In this document: in pieces, positions 23,541 through 31,544 of the stretch | Position numbering within the stretch: position 1 is the first letter of the stretch | Layout of the letters: each line of letters begins with the position of its first letter | Assembly (NCBI RefSeq): GCF_000190635.1 | Contig: NC_015172.1 | Coordinates: 2,542,001-2,606,000 of the forward strand | Direction: 5' to 3' | Length of the DNA: 64,000 nucleotides | From: Syntrophobotulus glycolicus DSM 8271 | GTDB taxonomy: Bacteria; Bacillota; Desulfitobacteriia; Desulfitobacteriales; Syntrophobotulaceae | Program-made: the position numbers and the translations under genes | Notes under the pieces: model-generated | Told to the model about the DNA's origin: nothing | Seen by the model: the letters and a program-made list of their open reading frames with translations, nothing else | The model's database searches: none

Positions 23541-24479
23541 TTATCCTCTCTTTTGCACTAAAACATTTTTGACGGCTTCAACGATTTTCTCTGCGGTTAA
23601 ACCCATCGCTTCATGAATTTCATCATATGTCCCGCAAACACCAAATCTGTCTTTTGTTCCGACAAACTGTACAGGAACCGGTTTAGTCGCCGCCAGAAAT
23701 TCCGCAACGGCTGAACCCAGCCCGCCAATGACACTGTGTTCTTCGGCTGTAACCACTGCCCCTGTTTTATTCACACTGTTCAGGATGGTCTCTTTATCCA
23801 AAGGCTTGATGGTATGCATATTGATTACCTCTGCCCTGATGCCTTCCGTAGCCAGTTCCTGAGCCGCAGCCAGGGCCATGGAAAGCATCACCCCACAGGC
23901 GATAATCGTCACATCCCAGCCTTCTCTGAGCACATTGGCCTTTCCGATGATAAAGCTGTCCGTTTCCTTTGTGATAACCGGATTGGGAAGCCTCCCTACA
24001 CGCATATAACATGGTCCCACATGCTCCGCTATCGCTTTAACCGCCTTCTTCATTTCGATACCATCGGCCGGTTCAATGATGGTCATGTTCGGAAGCACCC
24101 TGGTCAGAGTGATATCTTCAAAAGGCAAATGTGTCGGGCCGTCTTTACCGGAGGAAGCTCCGATATTATGGCCAATTATCTTTACATTCTGATTGGCATA
24201 GCAAACTGAAAGCCTGATCTGTTCCCATCCATTACCAAGCAGGAAATTTGCATAAGCATTGACAAAAGGTATTCTGCCCGCTACCGCAAAACCGGCTCCT
24301 GTTCCCACGATATCCGATTCAGAAATCCCTATGTCAAAGAACCTGTCCGGAAAAACCTCTTTGAATAAAATCGTCATTGAAGCCTTGGCCACATCCGCAT
24401 CAAGAACAATGACGTCCTTATTTTCTTTTCCCAGCTCAACCAGTGCCTCACCATAAGCCTGACGTGGTGCAATCATCAT
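23541..24479 (-). CDS. Transketolase, C-terminal subunit
   Basis: 312 residues. Pyrimidine-binding and C-terminal transketolase domains: DRFFDIGISESDIVGTGAGF near the start carries the Glu that activates the TPP pyrimidine ring, followed by PFVNAYANFL and the domain with EEHSVIGGLGSAV. It pairs with the N-terminal subunit encoded one base upstream. Split transketolases move two-carbon units between sugars; this one may act on an unusual sugar given its setting. Confidence 0.88.
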   Translation of the reverse strand: MMIAPRQAYGEALVELGKENKDVIVLDADVAKASMTILFKEVFPDRFFDIGISESDIVGTGAGFAVAGRIPFVNAYANFLLGNGWEQIRLSVCYANQNVKIIGHNIGASSGKDGPTHLPFEDITLTRVLPNMTIIEPADGIEMKKAVKAIAEHVGPCYMRVGRLPNPVITKETDSFIIGKANVLREGWDVTIIACGVMLSMALAAAQELATEGIRAEVINMHTIKPLDKETILNSVNKTGAVVTAEEHSVIGGLGSAVAEFLAATKPVPVQFVGTKDRFGVCGTYDEIHEAMGLTAEKIVEAVKNVLVQKRG

Positions 24480-24480
24480 T

Positions 24481-25305
24481 TTAACTCAACTCCTTTAAGG
24501 CTTTTTGCAGCTGTTCATCATTTGGCGCGGCAGCGTGCCAGCCAACTTCATCTTCCATAAAGGATACGCCCTTGCCTTTAATTGTATTGGCAATGATCAC
24601 GGAAGGGCCTTTTTTATAATTTTCCGCTTCTGCAAAAGCATCATAAATCTGGCTCAAATCATGACCGTCAATCTCAATGGTATGCCAATCGAAGGCATCC
24701 CATTTCGCTCTTAAGTCGCCTAAAGATTTCACTTCATCCAGAGAACCGTCAAGCTGCAGCTTATTATAGTCAACAATAGCACAGACATTGTTCAATTTGA
24801 AATGGGCCGCTGTCAGCATTGCTTCCCAGCATTGCCCTTCATGCAGTTCTCCGTCGCCCAGCATGCAATATGCTCTCTGATCAGAACCTTTAAGCCTGCA
24901 GGACAAAGCAATGCCATTGGCAATCGAAAGTCCTTGGCCAAGCGAACCCGAAGCCATATCAACACCCGGTGTCAATTCACAGCTTGGGTATGCCGGCAAT
25001 CTGCCTTCCAGCTCCCGGAAATCATTGATTTCTTCCTGGGACAAAAAACCCTTTTCAATCAGCACCGCGTATAAAGCCGGCACTGCATGTCCCTTGGACA
25101 ATAAAAAATAGTCGCGATCGGGTGATTTAGGATAGGCCGGATCAATTCTCATAAAACACTTGTAAAGAACAGCCAATAAATCTGTTGCCGACAGACAACC
25201 ACCGGGATGGCCTCCTTTCGCCCTGTGCGTCATGAGCAAGATATTGCGCCGCATATTTGTCGCAGCCCGCTTCGCTTCTTCCAGCTGTTTTTCTTTTTGA
25301 GACAT
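24481..25305 (-). CDS. Transketolase, N-terminal (TPP-binding) subunit
   Basis: 274 residues. GHPGGCLSATDLLAVLY near the start, and the TPP/metal motif GDGELHEGQCWEAMLTAAHF (about residues 149-168). GGAGG precedes the start. Its partner follows one base downstream. The gap 25306-25511 holds a 14-base palindrome (25349-25362) and is otherwise AT-rich without a recognised signal. Confidence 0.88.
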   Translation of the reverse strand: MSQKEKQLEEAKRAATNMRRNILLMTHRAKGGHPGGCLSATDLLAVLYKCFMRIDPAYPKSPDRDYFLLSKGHAVPALYAVLIEKGFLSQEEINDFRELEGRLPAYPSCELTPGVDMASGSLGQGLSIANGIALSCRLKGSDQRAYCMLGDGELHEGQCWEAMLTAAHFKLNNVCAIVDYNKLQLDGSLDEVKSLGDLRAKWDAFDWHTIEIDGHDLSQIYDAFAEAENYKKGPSVIIANTIKGKGVSFMEDEVGWHAAAPNDEQLQKALKELS

Positions 25306-25511
25306 TTTTTTAATCCTCCTGGAACATAAAATGTTTATAAAAGCTCAATACATAAATATGTAAGTCCATACTTTAAAATATTACTTTATTTAACGGCAAA
25401 ATTCCAGTCCTGCCAGTTGTTATTTTGCGTAATATTCCGCTATTTTAAAGAAAAAAGCTGAAAAACAAGACTATTTTTCACCCTTTGCTTATTTTTAGTT
25501 TTCATCAGTGG

Positions 25512-26141
25512 TTATCTTAAAGGATTCCGATAATTTTGGCAAAATGAATAAAATCCGAATAAGTAAGTGGCAGCCTTTTCCGGTCTCAGCCCTTGCCAAT
25601 CCTTAGTATCCGCAGCCTGACCGAAACGGTTGCGGGCAATACCTTTTTCATTGAGCCAGCCCTTGGCCTGGTCATCACCGATACTGATCTCCCATTCCTT
25701 TGTTCTGACAAAATCGACCGGCAGAATACGCAGATTGCAGCGGGCATGAAAAATCTGAACCAGCTTGGCCATAAGAACAAAAAGATAGCTGCCGTCTTTT
25801 GCCGGGTTTTCAGTTTGAATATTCGTCATTGTGCATATGCGGTCGGTCAACCCTTTAATACCCGTGAAAGAATCATAGCTTTCAAGCAAACTCATTTGCA
25901 CAGGGCCCGAAGCAAGCAGACCCGTATAACATCCGATCCCGATTTCCATACCGCAATCCTGAATTGCGAGTACAATTTTATTGCCCTCGATTTGCCATTG
26001 GCCGCCGAAACGTGCCAATAGCTCCTCCGCTACTTGAAAAGCAAGAATGTAACGGGAAAGTTCCAGCTCGTCTCTGCCGGAACAGCCCCGGCATTCGCGC
26101 TGATGATCATACTGATAATGGGCCAGATCAATAAGGCTCAC
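25512..26141 (-). CDS. Protein of unknown function
   Basis: 209 residues from a GTG at 26141, eight bases after AAGGAG; the ATG at 26165 lies upstream of that site. I do not recognise the family. An early CRGCSGRDELELSRYI contains a C-x2-C pair; later segments are QWQIEGNKIVLAIQDCGMEI and LFVLMAKLVQIFHARCNLRI. The composition suits a soluble alpha/beta protein, with a C-terminal DUF3786-like look (EKAATYLFGFYSFCQ). It sits between the transketolase and the IclR gene. Confidence 0.55.
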   Translation of the reverse strand: MSLIDLAHYQYDHQRECRGCSGRDELELSRYILAFQVAEELLARFGGQWQIEGNKIVLAIQDCGMEIGIGCYTGLLASGPVQMSLLESYDSFTGIKGLTDRICTMTNIQTENPAKDGSYLFVLMAKLVQIFHARCNLRILPVDFVRTKEWEISIGDDQAKGWLNEKGIARNRFGQAADTKDWQGLRPEKAATYLFGFYSFCQNYRNPLR

Positions 26142-26328
26142 GGTACTCACTCCTTCTCTATCCATGACGGTTGATCACCATTCACTTCTCGGCAGAGTTT
26201 GTTTCATCATTCAAAACTGCGTTTCATAAATTAACCAAAAAAATATCCTTTTATGACTTGTTCAAATCTCCTGTCCACTGATGATATGACCATTAAAAAA
26301 CTTCCGTCAGAATAAACCAACGGACGTC

Positions 26329-27117
26329 TTAACTCCTTTGTAAGGTTTTATTGATATGGGAATATCCCATTTGAGCCGATACAGCCTGTCCGGCCTTTCT
26401 CAAAACCTCGCTCAGTTTTTCAATATCCTTTTCCAGCATCCTGTTGGTCGGGCCGGAAACACTTATCGCCCAAATCGCCCTGCCGGTATAATTTCTTATC
26501 GGAGTGGCCAGACAGAAGATGCCAACCTCATTCTCTTCCGATTCCATGGCAATCCCCTTTTCCCTGATTACCCTCAACTGTTCCAGCAGTTCTTCAGAAT
26601 CGGTGATCGTTGCCGGGGTAAATTTAAACATTCCCTTTTTCGACAAAATCTGCCTGACCTCTTCTTCGGGCATTGTGGACAGTATCGCTTTTCCGGCGGC
26701 GGTACAATGCATATACGCCCTGCGCCCAACCATAGAATGCATACTGATGGTTTTGGGACTTTCCCTCTTATCTATATAGACAATCTCTCCATCTTCATAT
26801 ACAACCAGATTGACAACTTCATCAAAAGTTTTTGCCAGCTGGCTTAAATAAGCTCCGACAATCTTTCGAATCTCCAGGTCATTAAGGAAGCTGATCCCCA
26901 GCTCAACAATTTTGATTCCCAAATGATAGCGTTCCCTGTCTTTTTCCTTCTCCACATAACCTCTATAGCATAAGGTCTGCAGAATACGGTGAACAGTGCT
27001 TTTATGCAGGCTTATTCTGTGGCCGATCTCAGTTACTCCCAGAGGTTCCTCAGATTGTGCCAATACCTCCAGAATATCCAGCGATCTTTCCAGTGTTTGC
27101 ACATATCTCTCAGCCAT
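26329..27117 (-). CDS. IclR-family transcriptional regulator
   Basis: 262 residues. N-terminal winged helix (LERSLDILEVLAQSEEPLGV, then IGHRISLHKSTVHRILQTL, residues 8-65), and a GAF-like effector domain (about 80-250) with RRAYMHCTAAGKAIL. IclR proteins sense small carbon compounds and often control adjacent catabolic genes; here the likely targets are the transketolase, reductase and oxidase genes to its left, transcribed the same way. Confidence 0.88.
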   Translation of the reverse strand: MAERYVQTLERSLDILEVLAQSEEPLGVTEIGHRISLHKSTVHRILQTLCYRGYVEKEKDRERYHLGIKIVELGISFLNDLEIRKIVGAYLSQLAKTFDEVVNLVVYEDGEIVYIDKRESPKTISMHSMVGRRAYMHCTAAGKAILSTMPEEEVRQILSKKGMFKFTPATITDSEELLEQLRVIREKGIAMESEENEVGIFCLATPIRNYTGRAIWAISVSGPTNRMLEKDIEKLSEVLRKAGQAVSAQMGYSHINKTLQRS

Positions 27118-27240
27118 TTACAGTCCCCCATTATCTCAATAAATATATGATTAGCTTTTCTCAAGCAAAATATTTCTAATTTTGTATTTTATCCTATCTA
27201 GTATGCAATTAAAAAGCCCATCTGTCAATTGTTTCAAACA

Positions 27241-27275
27241 AAAAAAATACCGGAATTCGGCTTAAATCCAGGTAT
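27241..27275 (-). terminator. Terminator downstream of the decayed ATPase
   Basis: Stem ATACCTGGA/TCCGGTAT (one bulged base) followed on the minus strand by seven or more T. Confidence 0.65.
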
Positions 27276-27310
27276 CTTTAAGCAGCAGAAAAAGCTTCAC
27301 GATTTGACGG

Positions 27311-27616
27311 TTATATCAGCTTGTTTGTCATCGCCGCGTTGTCAACGCCGGCCATATGCTTGAGCAGCCCCGTGTCAAACAGAAAGAGCTTGAAATAAAG
27401 CGGCGGGTCTATGGCGGCGATAAATTCATCAAAGGACAGCGGATACAGATTAATCAGGTTGACCATGCCGACCGGATAAGACTTCGGCTTTGCCAAGAGG
27501 GTACCGAGCAGGCTTCCGGCTGCAAGGACATGATATTCGTTGGCTTTTTCCTTGAAATATTTCAGGGAGTTCAGCGCGGCGGAGCACTCCTGTATCACAA
27601 AAATGCACAGTTTCAA
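27311..27616 (-). pseudogene. AAA/DUF4143 ATPase with internal deletion
   Basis: Minus-strand frame reads IQECSAALNSLKYFKEKANE, then VLAAGSLLGTLLAKPKSYPV and PLSFDEFIAAIDPPLY, the middle of the AAA_14 ATPase domain. It then joins directly to FKLFLFDTGLLKHMAGVDN, which belongs to the C-terminal DUF4143 domain far downstream in intact members. The N-terminal Walker A part and 100 or more residues between the two segments are absent. A decayed gene of a large clostridial ATPase family. Confidence 0.75.
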
Positions 27617-27686
27617 AGGAGAATTTTACACATTATCTCAAAATAATCGACATCATATACACGTTTTCACAAGAAAAAGAGTGCCC

Positions 27687-28115
27687 TCAGGAAACCGTAT
27701 TCCATCCAATCTCCAAAATTCGCTGCGTGACCGCGCCGTCCACAATCTCAAAGGCTTTCAACACCGGTGTTTTCTCCGCCAGCGAAAGGATAAGATAGCT
27801 TGCCTTGGGATCATAGGCCAGCCGGATATCCTCCTGTGAAGGTCTTGACGGAGTTGACGGATGAGAATGGAAATTCCCCAGCGGCGCAAGCCCTAATTTT
27901 CGCATATCTTTGATTGCTTCCAACTGCTCGGCAGGGTCGATGGAAAAATGCTCGGGGCTCTGGTCAGGGTTGGAAAGCAAATATATTTTTTCAATCACCG
28001 CATCGCCGTCTTCCAGCTTCCCGGCGATCAGTCCGCAGACTTCGTTCGGCAGCCCGGCCTTTGCGTGACTGACCATCAATTCAAAATCAGATTGTTTTAT
28101 TGTTATCCTCATCAT
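27687..28115 (-). CDS. JAMM/MPN metalloprotease for sulfur-carrier protein (HcyD-like)
   Basis: 142 residues. Mpr1/Pad1 fold with the zinc motif NFHSHPSTPSRPSQEDI (His-x-His-x10-Asp, about residues 80-95) and an upstream Glu in NEVCGLIAG. Bacterial members (HcyD, QbsD, Mec) cut extra residues off the C-terminus of ThiS-like carriers so that a di-glycine end is exposed. The ThiS-like protein nearby ends GGGR, so it needs exactly such trimming. A second ATG at 28112 is also possible. Confidence 0.85.
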   Translation of the reverse strand: MMRITIKQSDFELMVSHAKAGLPNEVCGLIAGKLEDGDAVIEKIYLLSNPDQSPEHFSIDPAEQLEAIKDMRKLGLAPLGNFHSHPSTPSRPSQEDIRLAYDPKASYLILSLAEKTPVLKAFEIVDGAVTQRILEIGWNTVS

Positions 28116-28123
28116 CGCGCTTC

Positions 28124-28930
28124 CTACTTCTTTAAATCACATTCCGCCTGCTCATAATCAAACGGCGCCAATATTGCCGGATGTTCGCCGCAGACGGCGC
28201 AGTGTTTATCCACAGGCAGCTTGATCTTGCGGAAATCCATTTTGAGAGCGTCGTAGGTGAGCAGATAACCGGTCAGGAGATCGCCTTTGCCGATCATGTA
28301 CTTTATCGCTTCCATAGCCTGCAAACTGCCGATGATGCCACCCATCGCACCGATTACCCCGGCCTGCTTGCAAGTGGGCACGGCATCCGGCGGAGGCGGC
28401 TCTTTAAATACACAGCGATAGCACGGCCCTTCACCCGGCACATAGGTCATGAGCTGCCCTTTGAAGCGGATGATTCCCGCATGAGAAAAAGGCTTTTTAG
28501 CCAATACACACGCGTCGTTAATGAGAAATTTAGCCGGAAAATTATCGGTGCCATCGATGATAAAATCATAATCGGCGATCAGATCCATGATGTTGTTTGC
28601 GTCCACAAAGACGCGATAGGTTTGGACAGCGATGTCCGGGTTAATCGCCTCCATAGTCTCCCTGGCAGATTGGATTTTCGCCTTGCCGACATCCAGCGTG
28701 GTATGGATCACCTGACGCTGGAGGTTGGACAAATCTACCTCGTCGGCATCGGCAATGCCGATTGTGCCGACCCCGGCAGCGGCCAGATAGAGCGCGGCGG
28801 GAGCGCCTAAGCCGCCTGCACCAATAATCAGAACCTTGGCGTTCAGCAGCTTCTTCTGCCCTTTTACTCCAACCTCAGAAAGGATAATGTGGCGGGAATA
28901 GCGTTCAAGCTGTTCATTGGTAAAAGCCAT
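28124..28930 (-). CDS. ThiF/MoeB/HesA adenylyltransferase (HcyF-like)
   Basis: 268 residues, an E1-like enzyme without the C-terminal rhodanese domain found in MoeZ. ATP-binding GAGGLGAPAALYLAAAGVG (about residues 36-54), Arg finger region SNLQRQVIHTT, and a zinc site from CYRCVF and CAVCG. It adenylates the C-terminal Gly of the small ThiS-like carrier encoded next to it, ready for sulfur transfer. Overlaps the carrier gene by one base. Confidence 0.87.
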   Translation of the reverse strand: MAFTNEQLERYSRHIILSEVGVKGQKKLLNAKVLIIGAGGLGAPAALYLAAAGVGTIGIADADEVDLSNLQRQVIHTTLDVGKAKIQSARETMEAINPDIAVQTYRVFVDANNIMDLIADYDFIIDGTDNFPAKFLINDACVLAKKPFSHAGIIRFKGQLMTYVPGEGPCYRCVFKEPPPPDAVPTCKQAGVIGAMGGIIGSLQAMEAIKYMIGKGDLLTGYLLTYDALKMDFRKIKLPVDKHCAVCGEHPAILAPFDYEQAECDLKK

Positions 28931-29136
28931 CAGCGCCCGCCTCCCATGAAGTAAAGAAACTCCACGATATCGCCGTCTTTCAGGACGATCTCTTCAAAAG
29001 TTCCGCTCTGGACAAACTCATCATTAATAGAAACCGTAACATACTCCGGGTTTTCCACCTGCTCAAGCTTGATCAGTCCGGCAATGGTCAAGCTCTCTTG
29101 ATATTCTTTTTTCTCCCCCGCTACAGTCAGTTTCAT
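28930..29136 (-). CDS. ThiS/MoaD-like sulfur carrier with blocked C-terminus (HcyS-like)
   Basis: 68 residues, beta-grasp fold: EKKEYQESLTIAGLIKLEQV, then TVSINDEFV and DGDIVEFLYFMGGGR. The chain ends GGGR rather than GG, so the reactive glycine is covered by an Arg. The JAMM protease two genes downstream should remove it. GGAGG lies before the start. With ThiF-like, TusA and a siroheme reductase this matches the protein-thiocarboxylate route to homocysteine described in Wolinella (HcyS/HcyF/HcyD with Sir). MetY is not in the window. Confidence 0.85.
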   Translation of the reverse strand: MKLTVAGEKKEYQESLTIAGLIKLEQVENPEYVTVSINDEFVQSGTFEEIVLKDGDIVEFLYFMGGGR

Positions 29137-29139
29137 TGA

Positions 29140-29237
29140 TTAACCCTCCAAAAGTTTATTGACGGTGTTCAGCAAAGCGTCTTTACGGATATAACCGGTC
29201 TGCACTCCTGCCCGTCTTTGAAGAAAAGGAGAGCGCC
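29140..29237 (-). pseudogene. Thioredoxin-family C-terminal remnant
   Basis: Two minus-strand frames joined at one shift read ALLFFKDGQE and then VQTGYIRKDALLNTVNKLLEG before a stop. This is the C-terminal strand-helix of a thioredoxin. The active-site part is gone; TusA starts directly upstream. Its tail still carries the GGAGG that serves the ThiS-like gene. Confidence 0.6.
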
Positions 29238-29239
29238 AT

Positions 29240-29485
29240 TTATTCTCCCGCCTTTCTCACGATCAGGTTATAGGTACCGTCGCCGTTGTCAATGAGTTTT
29301 AGGATCTGATGCCCCTCATCCTTGATGCTGCGGGGAACATTCTGCACCGGTTCTCCGTCGTTCATGCGGATGGACAGCACTTGGCCGTCATTCAACTCCT
29401 CCAGCGCCACCTTTGCCTTGACGAAGGTAACGGGGCAAACGACATCGGTGATGTCAACGGTCTCGTCCACAACAAACTCAGCCAT
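29240..29485 (-). CDS. TusA/SirA-like sulfurtransferase
   Basis: 81 residues from the ATG at 29485, with GGAGG nine bases upstream. The TusA signature is VVCPVTFVKAKVALEELNDG (Cys at about residue 17), followed by VPRSIKDEGHQIL. TusA-like proteins carry a persulfide on that Cys to other sulfur enzymes. It overlaps the end of the siroheme reductase gene by eight bases, so it probably works with it to supply sulfur to the ThiS-like carrier. Confidence 0.87.
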   Translation of the reverse strand: MAEFVVDETVDITDVVCPVTFVKAKVALEELNDGQVLSIRMNDGEPVQNVPRSIKDEGHQILKLIDNGDGTYNLIVRKAGE

Positions 29486-30338
29486 TGTAAGCCGCCTCCA
29501 TTTCTTTTTTGAATGTGTCCCATCCGGCACGGTCAATCGCCACACGGAAACGCTCGCTTGGATTGGCGTACTGATCGAAGAACGCAAGCGCCGCGTCCGC
29601 TGCCCGAAAAAGGACCTCTTTATCGCGGATGATGGGCAGGACCTCCTCACCCTTCGCGATTAAGTTACCGAAGGTTCCGCCAAAAGAGAGGATATATCCC
29701 GGTTCGCCCCGCCATGCGTCAAAGGGACAGGACTTCACACAGCGGCCGCAGTTGTTGCATTTGCTCTCATCCAAAAGCAGTTCGGTTTCAGTCTGGGTGA
29801 TCGCCCCGTCGCGACAGGCCTTGGCGCACACTCCGCAAAGGGTGCAGGCTTCTTTGATCCATTCGATGGTATAGCCGCCCTTGACGCCTAAATCATTCTC
29901 CTCGGCTTTCAGGCAGTTGTTCATACAGCCGGTGATCCCGAATTTAAACTTGTGAGGCAGCTCTCGGCCAAAGTAGCGGTCGGAGATTTCACAAGCCAAT
30001 GGGTATGTCTCAATGCAGCCGCTTGGACATATCGCGCTGCCCTGACAGGCCGTCACAGTGCGCACTCTCGGGCCGCAGACGCCTGTATTCACGCCGCCCG
30101 CTTCCAGCTCGGCCTTGACGTCCTCCACGTTTTCCAATTTGACAAACGGAATCTCCACACCTTGCCGGGAAGTGAGATGCACATGCCCGTCGCCGTATTT
30201 TTTGCTGATTTCAGCGATGGTCAAAAGCTGCTCCGCCGTAAGGCTGCCGCCCACTACCTTCAGCCGCAGGGAGAAGTGATTCTTCTGCACCTGCCGCATG
30301 AATCCGCCGTTTTTCAGCGCCTTGTAATCAGCCTCCAT
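29478..30338 (-). CDS. Small siroheme sulfite/nitrite reductase with ferredoxin insert
   Basis: 286 residues from the ATG at 30338; the longer frame upstream overlaps the LacI-type gene. Ferredoxin-like half-domain HVHLTSRQGVEIPF, then the siroheme-4Fe-4S cysteines TACQGSAICPSGC and ITGCMNNCLKAEENDLG, followed by two 4Fe-4S motifs CTLCGVCAKACR and CNNCGRCVKSCP. It is one repeat long, like small Sir/Fsr-type and AsrC-like enzymes. Probable role: six-electron reduction of sulfite to sulfide for the adjacent sulfur-carrier genes. Confidence 0.83.
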   Translation of the reverse strand: MEADYKALKNGGFMRQVQKNHFSLRLKVVGGSLTAEQLLTIAEISKKYGDGHVHLTSRQGVEIPFVKLENVEDVKAELEAGGVNTGVCGPRVRTVTACQGSAICPSGCIETYPLACEISDRYFGRELPHKFKFGITGCMNNCLKAEENDLGVKGGYTIEWIKEACTLCGVCAKACRDGAITQTETELLLDESKCNNCGRCVKSCPFDAWRGEPGYILSFGGTFGNLIAKGEEVLPIIRDKEVLFRAADAALAFFDQYANPSERFRVAIDRAGWDTFKKEMEAAYNG

Positions 30339-30372
30339 GTTCGTCACCACTTTCCTTTGTTTTTGTTCCCAG

Positions 30373-31416
30373 TCAAAACGCATTGGCAAGCACCGCAACA
30401 CTTTGCCTATGTATGAATTCATTTTGCAGGTAGATGCGCAACGGTTTTTTGTGCCGCCGCTCAATTCTGCCAATCAAGGTTTGCACCGCCACATTGCCGA
30501 TTTCCTGAACCGGCGCCCCCATCGTGGTGAGCATGGGCGATACATACCCGGACAGCTCTATATTATCAATGCCAACGACAGAGACCTGCTCCGGCACCTG
30601 GATCTTGGCGTCTTTCAGGCGGTTCATCAGCGCGATGGCGGAGGTATCGCTGGCGCATAAAACGGCGGTCGGTTTGCTCCCGTCGGCCTTGATCAGTTTC
30701 TCGGCACCCAAGACGCCGCCTTCGCCGTTGTGTTCGCACGGATACACCAGTTCATCCTCAAAAGCGAGATCATGTTTCCGCAAGAAATTTTGATAAGCGA
30801 GAAAACGCACCTCGCTCTCTGTTCCGCCAAGATAACCGATCCGCCTGTGACCCTGCAGGTAAAGATGAGAGAGCGCAATTTCGGCAGCCTCATACGCGTC
30901 ACAGATGACCTGATCCCATTCCGCGTTGATTCTGCCGCGCCCGGCATAGACAATATTGGCGTAATACCGGTTGAGCAGATCAATCGCGCATTTGTTGAAC
31001 TGCCCAATGGCAATCGCGCCGGCCGGTTTGAACGATTCAATTTTTTCCCTGATCACATTTGTCATCAGCTTTTCATTGACGTCGAAAATGGAGTAGGAGA
31101 ACCGAACCGGGTAACCGTGTTCCATGGCTTGCTTCTCAATCACTCTTGAAAGCTGAGATAGAAATGGATTTTCTTCCATGGTATCGGTGCGGCCCAATAT
31201 ACAGCACAGAGAACCGCTGCGCACAGTTTCGCCGCTTTTTTTGCCCTGCTGAAGCTCCCGGGCGCTTTTATTGGGAAGGTAACCGGATTTCTTGACGATT
31301 GCCCAAATCCTGTCCCGAACTTCCTTGCTGGCGAAGCTGTCGTTCCGCGAATTGACCACTCTGGATACGGTTGAAACAGATACGCCCGCTTCTTTGGCGA
31401 TTTCTTTCAGTGTCAC
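30373..31416 (-). CDS. LacI-family transcriptional regulator
   Basis: 347 residues from a GTG at 31416, seven bases after AGGGGGA. Helix-turn-helix TLKEIAKEAGVSVSTVSRVV (residues 2-21), hinge PNKSARELQQ, then a periplasmic-binding-like effector domain (about 65-345). LacI-type palindromes lie just upstream of its own promoter (31489-31502) and of the promoter of the long operon to its right (49475-49484), so it probably regulates both. Sulfite-reductase genes follow after 34 bases. Confidence 0.87.
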   Translation of the reverse strand: MTLKEIAKEAGVSVSTVSRVVNSRNDSFASKEVRDRIWAIVKKSGYLPNKSARELQQGKKSGETVRSGSLCCILGRTDTMEENPFLSQLSRVIEKQAMEHGYPVRFSYSIFDVNEKLMTNVIREKIESFKPAGAIAIGQFNKCAIDLLNRYYANIVYAGRGRINAEWDQVICDAYEAAEIALSHLYLQGHRRIGYLGGTESEVRFLAYQNFLRKHDLAFEDELVYPCEHNGEGGVLGAEKLIKADGSKPTAVLCASDTSAIALMNRLKDAKIQVPEQVSVVGIDNIELSGYVSPMLTTMGAPVQEIGNVAVQTLIGRIERRHKKPLRIYLQNEFIHRQSVAVLANAF

Positions 31417-31450
31417 CGTTCTCCCCCTTTCCTGTTCCATAAACAAAATC

Positions 31451-31502
31451 ATTATACACAACATTTTCGCAAAAACCAAGGGCAATCAGCGCAAATTTGC
31501 GT
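31451..31502 (-). promoter_or_regulatory. Promoter and operator of the LacI-family gene
   Basis: Minus-strand TTGGTT (31474-31479), 17 bases, perfect TATAAT (31451-31456). The palindrome GCGCAAATTTGCGT (31489-31502) lies ten bases upstream of the -35, and a further ACGCAAA half-site follows at about 31504-31511. The 31417-31544 gap holds nothing else. Confidence 0.65.
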
Positions 31503-31544
31503 TACTTTGCGTACATGTTGTGCAAGAATTTCGGGAGCCTTGGT

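Noticed and set aside
27687-29136. Thiamine or molybdopterin synthesis cluster
   Set aside because: No thiG, thiH, moaA or moaE is near; the JAMM protease, TusA and siroheme reductase point to the thiocarboxylate route instead.
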